DNA of 64,000 nucleotides from Micropterix aruncella (taxonomy: Eukaryota > Arthropoda > Insecta > Lepidoptera > Micropterigidae): positions 19,772,261 to 19,836,260 of the forward strand of contig OX155963.1 in assembly GCA_944548615.1 (NCBI GenBank), read 5' to 3'. Both the position numbers and the translations under genes were made by a program. Numbering within the stretch: the stretch's first letter is position 1; each line of letters begins with the position of its first letter. Under the pieces are notes generated by a model that did no database searches, had not been told where the DNA came from, and saw nothing but the letters and a program-made list of their open reading frames with translations. This document shows positions 37,001-45,000 of this stretch, in pieces.

Positions 37001-37522
37001 CCGCCAAACTTCACCATCCCAAAAGACGCATACTTTCACGACATACCGCATCGTCCAAATTTTGCATATCCGCAGAACCCAAATTATTTTCCCAACGTCC
37101 CGCAAGCGAATCACGGCCGCAACCGGAACCCTCTATACGGCTCTACCGGATTATTCGACGCGATGATGCAAGACCACATGAGCCGAGAGATAGAGCGGAT
37201 GCCGCATTTGTACGGCTACCAGGAGAATGGAATTCCCCCACCGGAATCAAACAACTTACACGATCGGATGCAAAACCTTGCGATCAATACACAACTTACC
37301 GAACTTCAGAGTCAAATGGATAGAGATTCGCACAACGATTCGGGATACAGTACGAAAGTATACAGCTCACAAGGGCCGTCTCCGAGTCTTTCTGGTAACG
37401 TGGAATCAGTTGACTTGAACGTCAATCATAAACTACCACCCTTGCCCCCAAACAAGCATAACATTAAACATCATAATGTTATTCATCAGGCACCACAATA
37501 TGGAGCTTCGAGTCTGGTATGA
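24986..37522 (+). CDS. ANKRD6: ANKRD6/Diversin/Diego ortholog, 3' three exons
   Basis: Three exons join in phase 0: 24986-25087, 28035-28232 and 35153-37522, giving 889 codons of product to the TGA. The first 100 residues plus the start of the last exon form consecutive ankyrin repeats (NGYSALQRAAADGHVDVV, NTPLHEASWKGYSRCVALL, APLHLACQNGHNQT, DTSLHTSARYGHAGVTRIL, DTALHIAAAMARRKL), matching the repeat order of vertebrate ANKRD6. A Lys/Glu-rich basic segment, a conserved block (YLDLAGNIRIGPV) and a coiled coil (35790-35950) follow, then a long low-complexity Ser/Pro/Asn tail. In Drosophila, Diego acts in the Frizzled/Prickle planar polarity complex at the membrane; vertebrate Diversin tunes Wnt signalling through Dishevelled. 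At least one upstream ankyrin exon and the start codon were not found. Introns are full of transposons. Confidence 0.9.
25740..26280. other. ANKRD6 intron, nothing recognised
   Basis: Intron sequence of AT-rich character with no exon-like or transposon-like stretch. Confidence 0.35.
26287..26580. mobile_element. MITE with TGGGCTCGATTGCG ends, copy 2
   Basis: Inverted ends TGGGCTCGATTGCGTTCCTC and GAAACGCAATCGGGCCCA, with the interior shared with 24355-24650. Lies in the first visible ANKRD6 intron, as copy 1 lies just upstream of the exon. Confidence 0.75.
26600..26855 (+). mobile_element. tRNA-derived SINE, copy 3
   Basis: 5'-truncated copy starting at TTCGCCTGATCTTACATCGT, with CCGATTCCCGTCTGG, CGGAATTGCAT, ATCGAATGCAATAACAAG, GTTGGTTGTAAGAGATTG and TTTCACAATAAAGAG. 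Same sequence order as copy 2. Confidence 0.78.
26925..27645 (+). repeat. Repeat U copy in ANKRD6 intron
   Basis: Landmarks GCACCGGTCGGCGAAGCCAA, AAGGGGTCTGGAGAC, GCTCTTGAAATGATTTTGGC, GCAAAGAACGCCCAGGTCCG, GGCGTCGGTCTCTAACGAG and TCTTCTACGCTCATCCCATG match other plus-strand copies. It begins after a (GGT)n run near 26908. Confidence 0.7.
27618..27960 (+). repeat. Dispersed repeat family G, copy 2
   Basis: Collinear with 18030-18330 (ATTGGTGTA, GTAATTCTCATTGCAGTGGC, GGTGATATCTCC, TCGCAAACAACTT, GTTATTCAGTTTTTTCC, GAGCGACGG). Ends just before the branch region of the next ANKRD6 exon. Confidence 0.65.
28035..28232 (+). CDS. ANKRD6: ANKRD6 ankyrin exon (66 codons)
   Basis: Follows TTTTTCCTTTTTCAG and ends before GTACGT; 198 bp, phase 0 at both ends. 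Two ankyrin units, the first with TPLHEASWKGY and the second with APLHLACQNGHNQ, closely resembling the corresponding vertebrate repeats. Confidence 0.9.
28240..28880. other. ANKRD6 intron, A-rich tail of the retrotransposon
   Basis: Low-complexity AAAT/AATAAT sequence, with (ATAATA)n near 28805-28860, lies immediately 3' of the minus-strand reverse transcriptase and is probably its tail plus intron DNA. Confidence 0.4.
28887..30604 (-). pseudogene. Non-LTR retrotransposon reverse transcriptase (Jockey/CR1-like), one frameshift
   Basis: Two overlapping minus-strand frames form one reverse transcriptase. The upstream frame (30604-30062) holds SAGIDNLNAGLFKTS, IIPIFKSGNKQDIANYRPIS and LLSTLSKIIEKVV. 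The downstream frame (30092-28887) holds AFDTVSHEKLLQRL, GVPQGSVLGPILFLIYIND, the catalytic FADDT, and a C-terminal tail to ILKILDIII. A single missing base near 30100, in SQSGF(R)NGMG, breaks the frame. The element is 5'-truncated: no endonuclease or ORF1 was found upstream of 30604. Inserted antisense in the ANKRD6 intron. Exact clade not resolved. Confidence 0.9.
30926..30948 (+). mobile_element. Left end of an outer hAT-like element
   Basis: CAGTGGTTCTCAATTAGTTT is a hAT-type terminus. Its sequence continues past the inner insertion at 32732 (CCACTTCAAGAAAGACCTCA). A right terminus was not found, so this outermost layer is partial. Confidence 0.5.
31047..31857. mobile_element. Inner hAT element with 8-bp target duplication
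   Basis: ATATAGAC flanks both sides exactly (31039-31046 and 31858-31865). Ends CAACCTTCTGCAACC and, reversed, CAGCGGTCCGAAACC are imperfect inverted repeats; GGGTCGCGACC-type sequence lies just inside both. It carries a hAT transposase C-terminus at 31190-31544. Nested inside 30957-32723, so it is the younger insertion. Confidence 0.88.
31190..31544 (+). pseudogene. hAT transposase C-terminal fragment
   Basis: Reads KEYPLLYKISLLKLLPFAST and ETAFSTLTAIKTKYRSR, the hAT dimerisation region, then one frameshift near 31450 into VKPDLRVSISDNMSPRIN with a TAA at 31542-31544. Only the C-terminal part of the usual ~600-residue protein is present. Confidence 0.75.
32143..32495 (-). pseudogene. hAT transposase C-terminal fragment (ZMYM1-like)
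   Basis: Starts KLNGLEVEEKAKALQMVFST and, after a shift near 32265, reads SASNCSGERSFSCLRRVKNY and LRTTMTEQRLNDLALHRS to a TAA. SGERSFS..LRRVKNYLR is the classic hAT dimerisation signature. Broken, so no active transposase. Confidence 0.78.
32784..33080 (+). mobile_element. Possible Helitron 5' end
   Basis: TCTATATATATAAAACAAAG followed by GTCGGGTTTGTTCGAAC and TATAACTCGAGAATGGC resembles the TC-starting left ends of insect Helitrons. No Rep/helicase and no CTRR hairpin end were located. Confidence 0.35.
33190..33745 (-). pseudogene. Degenerate RNase H region of an I/R1-type retrotransposon
   Basis: The minus strand reads VFQAEVYAIIESADI, YIPSDSKAALMALASNTINS, LLNSLGEKNRVIL and VPGHAEIEGNVKANE, the RNase H core, with stops replacing single codons, then LMLKQICLEQSVNHWNNTPG and SKALIKAYDPKTAREALSLN. 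Similar in order to the intact fragment at 40770-41514 but a different, older family. Confidence 0.75.
33820..34090 (+). repeat. Dispersed repeat family F, copy 1
   Basis: Collinear with 46945-47225: AGACTACTAGATGGCATT, CTGTGATGTA, ATCAGCCTATATCAAAAATA, TGTTATTATT, ATCGATCAGTCCTAT. Reversed and interrupted at 40690-41940. Confidence 0.65.
34100..35080. other. ANKRD6 intron, nothing recognised
   Basis: No exon or transposon end was identified before the polypyrimidine tract of the terminal exon. Confidence 0.35.
35153..37522 (+). CDS. ANKRD6: ANKRD6 long terminal exon
   Basis: Follows TTATTTTCAG and is open for 789 codons to TGA. Two more ankyrin units and part of a third, then a Lys/Glu-rich stretch, the coiled coil, and a serine-rich tail with GRSSTDNVDSGRSS-like phosphorylatable clusters. 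It contributes most of the protein and is strikingly GC-rich next to the introns. Confidence 0.92.
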   Translation, partial: YGDTSLHTSARYGHAGVTRILISAECKVSIQNKNGDTALHIAAAMARRKLTRILLEAGCDKSLRNKQNETARDIANRKQLAEILDILNMPAFKPKKESKKREKSKEKKEKDVTDSTEAKNAKKAKSREVAAASPAKSKERKKGKNVHFEPAHKWSPYGCHYYPDPKSFPKPKLDSLPTEPLKKGEQYYLDLAGNIRIGPVGVGYTCYCAPFFRHIEDKLDRDKQELKMHIDRAHDRIDKKVNDLEIKTQGQLSELTRCVAAERVLCKERHLHLEQWLSRGMILRQSERVKRLDFSPKGSVDIPPLKRTRSLEALDSSKSWNKVNQIIHNFNQKVDEYETGASRKSSRSTEVLDDDGKRQTFRNRAKDVSLSIEVLDKISAGRSSTDNVDSGRSSSQNVTAEIHIKPNNSQRPPTRNGDIDYDIRNQRSVILNGTSSHDAPVWKSEVLQRTARKNAIPENDSARLDNILHDGYVKLPKQTDDTGKRKSVQELAAKIESDVSRFSIPTPTHSRSRSLSPISAKSESFQVPKPPILKSPKKAKFSLQNLIPFPTRKAFHVPEAKTNGNDSESSDDEDAPIRTSLEPGLMRNSNVTDSLPLPMANLNQQVAQPQANRGGLPPNFTIPKDAYFHDIPHRPNFAYPQNPNYFPNVPQANHGRNRNPLYGSTGLFDAMMQDHMSREIERMPHLYGYQENGIPPPESNNLHDRMQNLAINTQLTELQSQMDRDSHNDSGYSTKVYSSQGPSPSLSGNVESVDLNVNHKLPPLPPNKHNIKHHNVIHQAPQYGASSLV

Positions 37523-37718
37523 TTAAGACATGACTCATCACACAATAATTTCACTCCAATTTTCTGTAAACCCTTAATAATAGATGTATCGTATCACGAG
37601 TACAAAAGCGTCACTATAATTTTAAACGAGTACAAAAATCACCATGTGTTTTTTAGTTTGATTTGTATACTAATTATCATTAGATTCGATTAATAAGGAT
37701 GACCAATATTTTATAAAA

Positions 37719-37727
37719 AATAATAAA
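37719..37727 (+). terminator. ANKRD6 polyadenylation signal
   Basis: AATAAA at 37722-37727, about 200 bp past the stop, in AT-rich DNA. Confidence 0.5.
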
Positions 37728-37852
37728 TGACATCGCTTTAATAATACTAATCTGTAAATATTATTATGTACTACAGTACTATTTATTTTGTCACATCACT
37801 AGCTTTATCTCAAATATAATAATTTTGAAAAACTTCTGTTTTTTTATTTTAG

Positions 37853-37907
37853 AAGATGCCTGGACGTGTTAGGTGGCCTAGGAGTGGCCCTAGCTAGAGG
37901 ATATCAG
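37853..37907 (+). other. Orphan exon-like segment downstream of ANKRD6
   Basis: A strong acceptor (CTTCTGTTTTTTTATTTTAG) and a following GTAATT bound 55 bp. One frame is fully open and reads RCLDVLGGLGVALARGYQ. Joining it to a donor at CTG|GTATGA at the end of ANKRD6 would give a different frame, ending soon after in SLKMPGRVRWPRSGPS. Could be an alternative 3' exon or part of an unseen gene. Confidence 0.3.
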
Positions 37908-38249
37908 GTAATTAGCCATTTTTAATAGGATATAACGCAGAAACAGCTTATAATTAAGATCAGTCGTTCCAGTAATAAATTTAACCCAGAACTTTGTATT
38001 CATCACCCCAACACAGGCGTATACCTAGTGGGGTGATGTAATCCTGACAAGTTAATGCCCTTTCGCGATTTTCATCATATGTATTCTTTTAAAATGTGTT
38101 GAAAAAAATGAACGCAATCTTTTTTATGTAACTAAAAAATAGGATAAAGAAAATAAAAAAATAAAAAAATGACCTACATAAAGAGATCTTTCCATTGGTA
38201 TATGAGTTATAGCTATTGGAAAAGTGGGCCCAAAATGCCCATGCTCTTT

Positions 38250-38565
38250 TGGGACACAGATGCCTTGTTAGGCCGAAATCACATTGTGAAATTTTGTATG
38301 GAATATCTAGTATACAAGCTACACTAATGATATTTAAATTCCGCTATACATTTAAATTAAATATTTACGCCATCTGTTGGCGTTTGACCCAACACCACCC
38401 TTAGCTGAGAAGTACTGCGCCTCCTGAAGCGGTCGCAAAGGAATCCAACTGGGTTCATCGGCCAGCTGAGAGAGGGCACTCCTCGATTTTATTTATGAAA
38501 TTAATATTCAGATGAAATCAGTACCTACTTGGCTACGTGCCAGGAAAGTCTTGGGGTGATAAAAC
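38250..38565 (+). repeat. Dispersed repeat family D, copy 2
   Basis: Matches 1641-1915 over its length, beginning GGGACACAGATGCCTTGTTA. It lies between the converging ANKRD6 and CDK5RAP1 3' ends. Confidence 0.7.
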
Positions 38566-38665
38566 TGATTTGTTTTTATTACAATCCTCAAAAATGGAAA
38601 AAGGTACAAAAACTACTAAGATGAAATTACTGCAAGAAATTTAATTATTTATGTCTATTTATTAT

Positions 38666-39073
38666 TCAACATATCCCTTGTTTGATTTTCTCCGACGGCA
38701 AAGCAGCATTATCACTATAAAACTCGGTAATCGAAGTATGAAACAGTGGCACTCCTTTCAACACTTGCGAATTTGCATCAGTAATCTTCACAGATACGTA
38801 ATCTCCAGGTAGTATTTCTTTCTCACCGTCCGTTCCGTAAACGGGGATCGGTCCGTTTGGAATTATCACCTTGATGTTGGAATCGTTGCGGCCAGCGAGC
38901 ATCAGCTCAGATTTCTTGCTCCTACCCTCGATCAGAATCAGCTGCTCTTTTCCGATTTCTTTCTTGAGGACGATTTCCGCCCCGGTTCGGTAGGTCTGCG
39001 CCATGCGAGTGAGTCGCTCTATCTTGACGTTGTGTGGTACGTCGTCTTTGAATCTGCGGTGAGCCGTTGTTCT
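38666..39073 (-). CDS. CDK5RAP1: CDK5RAP1 exon 6 (TRAM domain) and stop
   Basis: Acceptor CTTATTTCAG; 408 bp to [23 protein letters not shown], then the RNA-binding TRAM segment [20 protein letters not shown] to [20 protein letters not shown]. An AATAAA lies only a few bases after the stop. Confidence 0.92.
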   Translation of the reverse strand, partial: RTTAHRRFKDDVPHNVKIERLTRMAQTYRTGAEIVLKKEIGKEQLILIEGRSKKSELMLAGRNDSNIKVIIPNGPIPVYGTDGEKEILPGDYVSVKITDANSQVLKGVPLFHTSITEFYSDNAALPSEKIKQGIC

Positions 39074-42000
39074 CTGAAATAAGTAGAGGGATAGTGTAAA
39101 GAAAATCCATGGACTTTGCTGCTTTTGGCAACCACACTTAGGTAGTTGCCGAATTCACAATCTCTCAAAGATTGAAGACAAAAAAAAAACCTTTGAGGTT
39201 CTACTGAAATATGATGTCAGTTTCTTAATGGTAGCCAACCAAGTTAGTTAGTTAGTTAGTTTTCCTGGGCTATTTCCCGCACTTGGCCTCTTGATTGGGC
39301 CGTTGTGCGTGGCTCATGTTTCTATGTATGTTACTCCCCAGAAGGTTAGCAGCCTGTCCCAGAAGGTTAGCAGCCTGTTTAGGTTGCTACAGGCCTCCGG
39401 GACAGATGCTGGAGATTGTAGTATTCTTGCCCGTTGCTCTGCCACGCTCCTGCATTCCATGAGCACATGCTGTGGCGTTTCTTCTTTCTCCATGCATCCT
39501 CTGCATAGAGGGCTGTCTGTCACACCTATGGTAAACAGGTTCAATTCAATTCAATTCAATTCATTTATTTCAAAAAATCTTTACAGATTGTCGAAACTAA
39601 AACTAGGTGTTAGGTACATTTAATATTATTTACAATTTAATTCCATCGTGATTTCATTTCCGTTCAGTTCTAAAGTTCACTTTGTAAATTATACACGTCA
39701 TATACAGATATAAATTAATAACGATAGAGACAGAGTTCAATTTGTAGATAAAAAAATAGATGGACGTCATGTTTGCTAGATTATATACGCATACTTGAAC
39801 AAGTGGTATTTATAGTCTAGAAGATTATTATTGTAATGCATTATTATTAATTATTAAAATTCATATTTGTCATTAAAACGATTATTAAAGATTATTAAAA
39901 TTAAAATATAATTAAAATTCATTTACGTCATATAATTCCTTGTAAATTAGTAGCTTTCTGACTTCCGAATAGAAAACTAATATTTTCTTTTCCCTACATA
40001 TTAGGTCTTTTAGGTTTTGTGGCAGTTTATTAAAAAAGGACATTCCCACGTAGTTAGGGTCTCTGCGTAAAATTTCTAGGTTCGGACGAGGTAATAGTAG
40101 ATTGTTCCTCGACCTAGTCAAGTGATTATGTACTTCTACAGGTTTCTTAAATTTAGATATGTCTTTAGCTACTAGTTTGATGCACTCAAATAAATATAGT
40201 GATGGCAGGGTGAGTATATTTTGATTCCTGAATGATCCACGACACGATTGAAAGCTGTCCATGTTATTTAGAATTCTTATTGCGCGTTTCTGCAGGGAGA
40301 AAATAAATGGACCCCCTTTTTGGTAAAAAAAAATAAAACCTTTAAGCGACCCCCCCCCCCTCAGACTGTAAGTTAGTTCTCTCGACCCCCCCCCCCCTCC
40401 TTAGTCTCATCCATAACTGTAACTGTAGGCATGGAATAAATAAAGTTTTTGTAAAAACAATGGCAAAAACCAAATTAATTTTAACAGTTTTTCATTTTCG
40501 AATCTTGTAAGCTTCGAAGTTTTGTAAAAGCAATAGCAAAACACATAAAAAATATATTTCTCTTCCGAAGCTGTAATTGTTGGCATTTTAAAAAAATAGA
40601 TTTTGTAAAATTTTTAAAAAAAAAGATAGTTTGTGACCTATTTGACTTTTTTCCGACCCCCCCCCCCCCCCCCAAGTGGTCACGACCCACCACTGATATA
40701 TGGTATTAGATTGCTCAACTCCATTGTAAAGGGGCGAACATATTATCGGACGCGTCCGTTAGCCGCGGCAACTACCCTAGGCAACCTAAATACGATCTTC
40801 CAAGCAGAATGCATTGGCATCACCAGAGCAGCACAAGCAGTTGCAGCCAAAGATGTCGGAGACCTAAGCTTGGAATTTGTCTCCGACAGTGCCTCCGTGC
40901 TACAAGCGCTAGCAAAAAATACTATAACCTCTGTCCTTGTACTGGAATGCCACAATGCGCTTCAATCCATTGCAGGGTCAAGTAGAGTGACCCTGCAATG
41001 GATTAAAGGGCACAGCGACTCACTGGGAAACGACGCGGCAGACGAACTGGCCAAAAGGGGATCAAAGGAAATATTATATGGACCGGAACCCTTGATGCCC
41101 ATTCCCCAGGCCCAAATAAAAACATGGCTACGCAGGAACACCGAAGAAACCCACCTTACAGAATGGAAAAAGAATGCAGGATGCAGGCAAACAAAGAACG
41201 CGGTTCCGGAAGCGTCCAAAAAACTTGCCCGCAACCTCACCAGATTAAAAAGGGACAAAATCCGTAAAGTCATAGGTACTATGACAGGCCACTGTCCCCT
41301 AAACAAACACCTGTTTACCATAGGTGTGACAGACAGCCCTCTATGCAGAGGATGCATGGAGGAAGAAGAAACGCCACAGCATGTGCTCAGGGAATGCAGG
41401 AGCGTGGCAGAGCAACGGGCAAGAATACTACAATCTCCAGCATCTGTCCCGGAGGCCTGTAGCAACCCAAACAGGCTGCTAACCTTCTGGGACAGCCTGG
41501 GTTGGCTGGAGTAACATAAATAGAAACATGAGCCACACACAACGGCCCAATCAAGAGGTCAAGTGCGGGAAAAAGCCCAGACAAACTAACTAACTAACTA
41601 ACTAGCCGCGGCTTACGGACGCGACTGATAATATGCACAGTCGTTTGGGAGGCGGTATGCAGATCCGCGACTTACGTCCGATAATGTGCATGGCTCAGTA
41701 GAAATTCATTACACAGATACCTTCAAGTCGCATCGGTAAGCCGGCTGACGGACGCGTCCGATAAATATGTTTGCCCCTTTAGATTCGGAAATGGAGGTGG
41801 CACTGATAGCACAATGAGGGTGGCACAATAGCGGCTAAACTTATAGCAATTTATTAGGCCATCTATAATAATATTGATAATTAATGTTTTTATAATGAAC
41901 TGTTTATAAAAATTATAAAAATTCAATAATTTAATCGATGATTACAATAACCTAAATTTAGCGAGGCTGTCCTTAGCTTACTAGGCGTCTAGGAAGTGAG

Positions 42001-45000
42001 TATATAATATAGTGAGTATACAAATTGTTTCAAAACACTCAGAGCGAAAATGAGAATAGCAAAGAGTATAATTTGAATACCAAAATCCTATCCTACATAT
42101 ATGCCATCCCTCTCCTTTCCTATCCTTGCAATAGTTCGATTGTAATTTAATTTAATTTAATTTAGTGCAATGCAACTTTTGATTTACCTTATAAGAAAAT
42201 AATGTAGGAAACAATTAATCGGCCAGCGAAACACTGTATTAAGATAATTAGTCATAATAAATAAATAAATACAAACGGAGCTGCCATGGAATTCACCGAC
42301 CGGAGTCGGGCCCATCATAATACTATTTTTTCACTTCTGGGGGGTGAGCAGTGGATTCCGGACTTACGAACCGGCTGTGGTAGGTTTAGGACAGCTGTCT
42401 TGCCACATGTGAGCGTTCACCTTGCCACCCATTCACTCCCCCTTCGAAGCCATAGAATTTGAGATGCGCAAATCGCAGTTTTAGATAATTTTTCTAAGAA
42501 AGAGTTGATTATTTTTCTGGAAAGGCCAAGATCTTTAAAGAGGTGAAATAGAGATTTAGCTGGCAGGCCACGAGCGCCAACTTCCACCGCGTGAAGGTGA
42601 ACAGTGAAGCCGTTCCGGGTTACGGCATTTGCAAGATCATGGTATTGCATTTGTACTCGTGGTCTTTTGGGATATTTGATTCCCATGGAACAGTTAATTC
42701 TACAATAAGAGCCACCTTCCGAGATAGAGAGTAAAGAGTTATATCTGGACGGAGGGCTGTGCATCCGAGACTTTCAGGGAATTTATACTGCTTAGAGACC
42801 GAATCAACCTCCAGAGTCCAATCTGTAGCTTTCTCGATTATTGAGAAAGGTTTTGTAGTTAAATGTTTTTTGCCTTTAGAGCCATCCCGCACAAACTGTA
42901 TTGGGGGTTTGGAGGATACTGTCAAACCCTTGTTGGCACGAGCCACTGAGAGACTAATTACCTCGCGAATAACAGCGAGAACTTTGTCATGGCGGTAAGT
43001 GTACCGTCCTTGATCTAAGGCCACCTTGCAGCCAGCTAGAATGTGTCTAGCTGTGCAAGGGGTATTGCTACAGAGGGGACAAGAACTATTCTCGGCAAAG
43101 CTCCAACGGGCGAGGTTACTGGGGTCTGGAAGTGTATGCTGAAAGGCATTCAAATAAAATTTCAGCATCTCTGGCGTCCAGTCATAGAGCATTACCTTCC
43201 AGTGCATTGGAGGCGGAATGCAAAAGTCACCAATTGTTGTCCAGTCATTCTGGCATTGAAGGCCAATAGCATGAGCCATACTCTTGCTGTCGTAATCTCC
43301 CCGCAAAAGAGACTTCTTCAAGTCCACGTCGCTCGTGGTTGTACTGCCATACCCCAGACCAGTGACATTCTGGCTGATTCCAGTAAGGAACCTTTTGTGG
43401 AAGTCTACGCGGGCTTGTAGTTCATTTGAATCACTACAGCCACTTATTACGTGCTTCGATATTGCCGGATCTTTGGAATTGCACAGAATCGAATTTTTGG
43501 TTATTCTGGAGTTGGCGTAGAGCAGAGAGGGCAGTTTAAGCGCTAGCCCAAAATTTTGTTTGGACCTGAAGAGAGTCGAGGGGTCAGCTGGTTTGGCTAA
43601 GGACAGCCAGGATTTTAAACTAGCTGTCACCAGTGCATCTAGACGGGACAGTTGGGTTTTGGTAAAATCGTAAATAAGAAAGGGCCATGACAAATGTGAC
43701 GTTAGATAATTGTCATAGATCCAGGCCTTACGAGGGCCAGAAATTAGCAAGGCATCTATTTTCGCCAGGCAACTTTTGAAATGCTCTATAACATGATCGC
43801 CCGAGACGTCTTTTCCCTGATGGGTGATTTTTCTGCCGAGGAATTTGAAATGATTGTTTGGGTCTATAAGGGAGATATTAGAGCCCTTATAGACCAATTT
43901 GGGGTCATAGGATGTAAATTTTGTGCCCATGCGGGCGAGTCCAAGGCAAAAACATTTGGAGGGCGCTGTATGTCTTCCGAAAATAAAATTAACAACATTT
44001 AATTATTAGTGCCATTTATCAAATTGTTATTTAGGCTGATTATATCACAGAAGTAATACAGGGGTATAGGATGCCATATATAACCTGTATATAAACATTG
44101 GCATCTTTATATAAATAATATAAAAATAACAAGAGCTTTAATTTCAAAATTCATTTGTTATTATATTTTCATTTTATACCCGATAGGCTATGGTGGATTG
44201 TTTTTTTTTTCTTCAGAATTTCAAAACTTCCCTCTACGGAAAAGATGTTCTAAGGCACATAGATCAAGGGTAAAATAAAATAAAATAAATATTCTTTGAT
44301 TAAAAACTGCCGCAAAGGGGACGAACTTTAGGTCTTTGAGCCTTTTCAAAGTGATTTGTGTTACTGGGAAATAGGAATTTAATTCTTTATACTGTCTATA
44401 TGAGAGGACACATACTTGTAACCAAATTGTTTACAATAAAAAACTTCAGATATATTTACCAGCTTCTTTTTAGAATTAAACCAAGGAAAACCTAAAAAAA
44501 ACTGTCGAAATTACGGTGGACGGTAATCACGTTTAGTGTTGGAAAGTGGCATGACGTCTCGTGATTCTAGGCAATTTCTTGTAAACTTATCTCCATATGG
44601 TCCCCAGACACAAGCAGGTGTTTCCCTGACTACTTTGAGCATTTGTTCTGTAGTTCAGTGCGGCAGGGAAACCCCTTGACAGTAGGTAGTATTGCCGCAG
44701 GAAAACCCCTTGACAGTAGGGTAGTATTGCCGGGTTTTTCATTGTGGTAACCCTACCACGTGAGGAAGAATTCAGATGTAACGCTTCCGTCTTTTGAAGG
44801 GGGTAGCAGGATAAAACGGGACACGGAAAAACTGAAATCGGCTCTATATCTGTCGTAGTATTCCAGACTGAGATATCCTGCCAAAACTGGTAGTTAGGGG
44901 GTGAGGCTGCCCGCTGGGTACTTTTCCCGGTGCCTCGCCGTAAGGCGTTGGTCTCTAACGGGTTGCTGGTGAACTAGACAATAGATTGTCTTGTCCCCAA

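Larger units (their letters stand above)
40690..41940 (-). repeat. Family F copy, reversed and split by a MITE
   Basis: GATATATGGTATTAGATTGC on the left and GCCATCTATAATAATATTGA on the right match the reverse of 33820-34090 and 46945-47225. The interruption is the element at 40729-41779. Confidence 0.55.

Noticed and set aside
35269..37017. Several minus-strand and +1 frames within the ANKRD6 terminal exon
   Set aside because: Shadows of the real frame; composition follows codon bias of the plus strand.
42759..43520. Plus-strand frames opposite the RLE retrotransposon
   Set aside because: Antisense of the endonuclease frame; the same shadows appear at 52318-52928.
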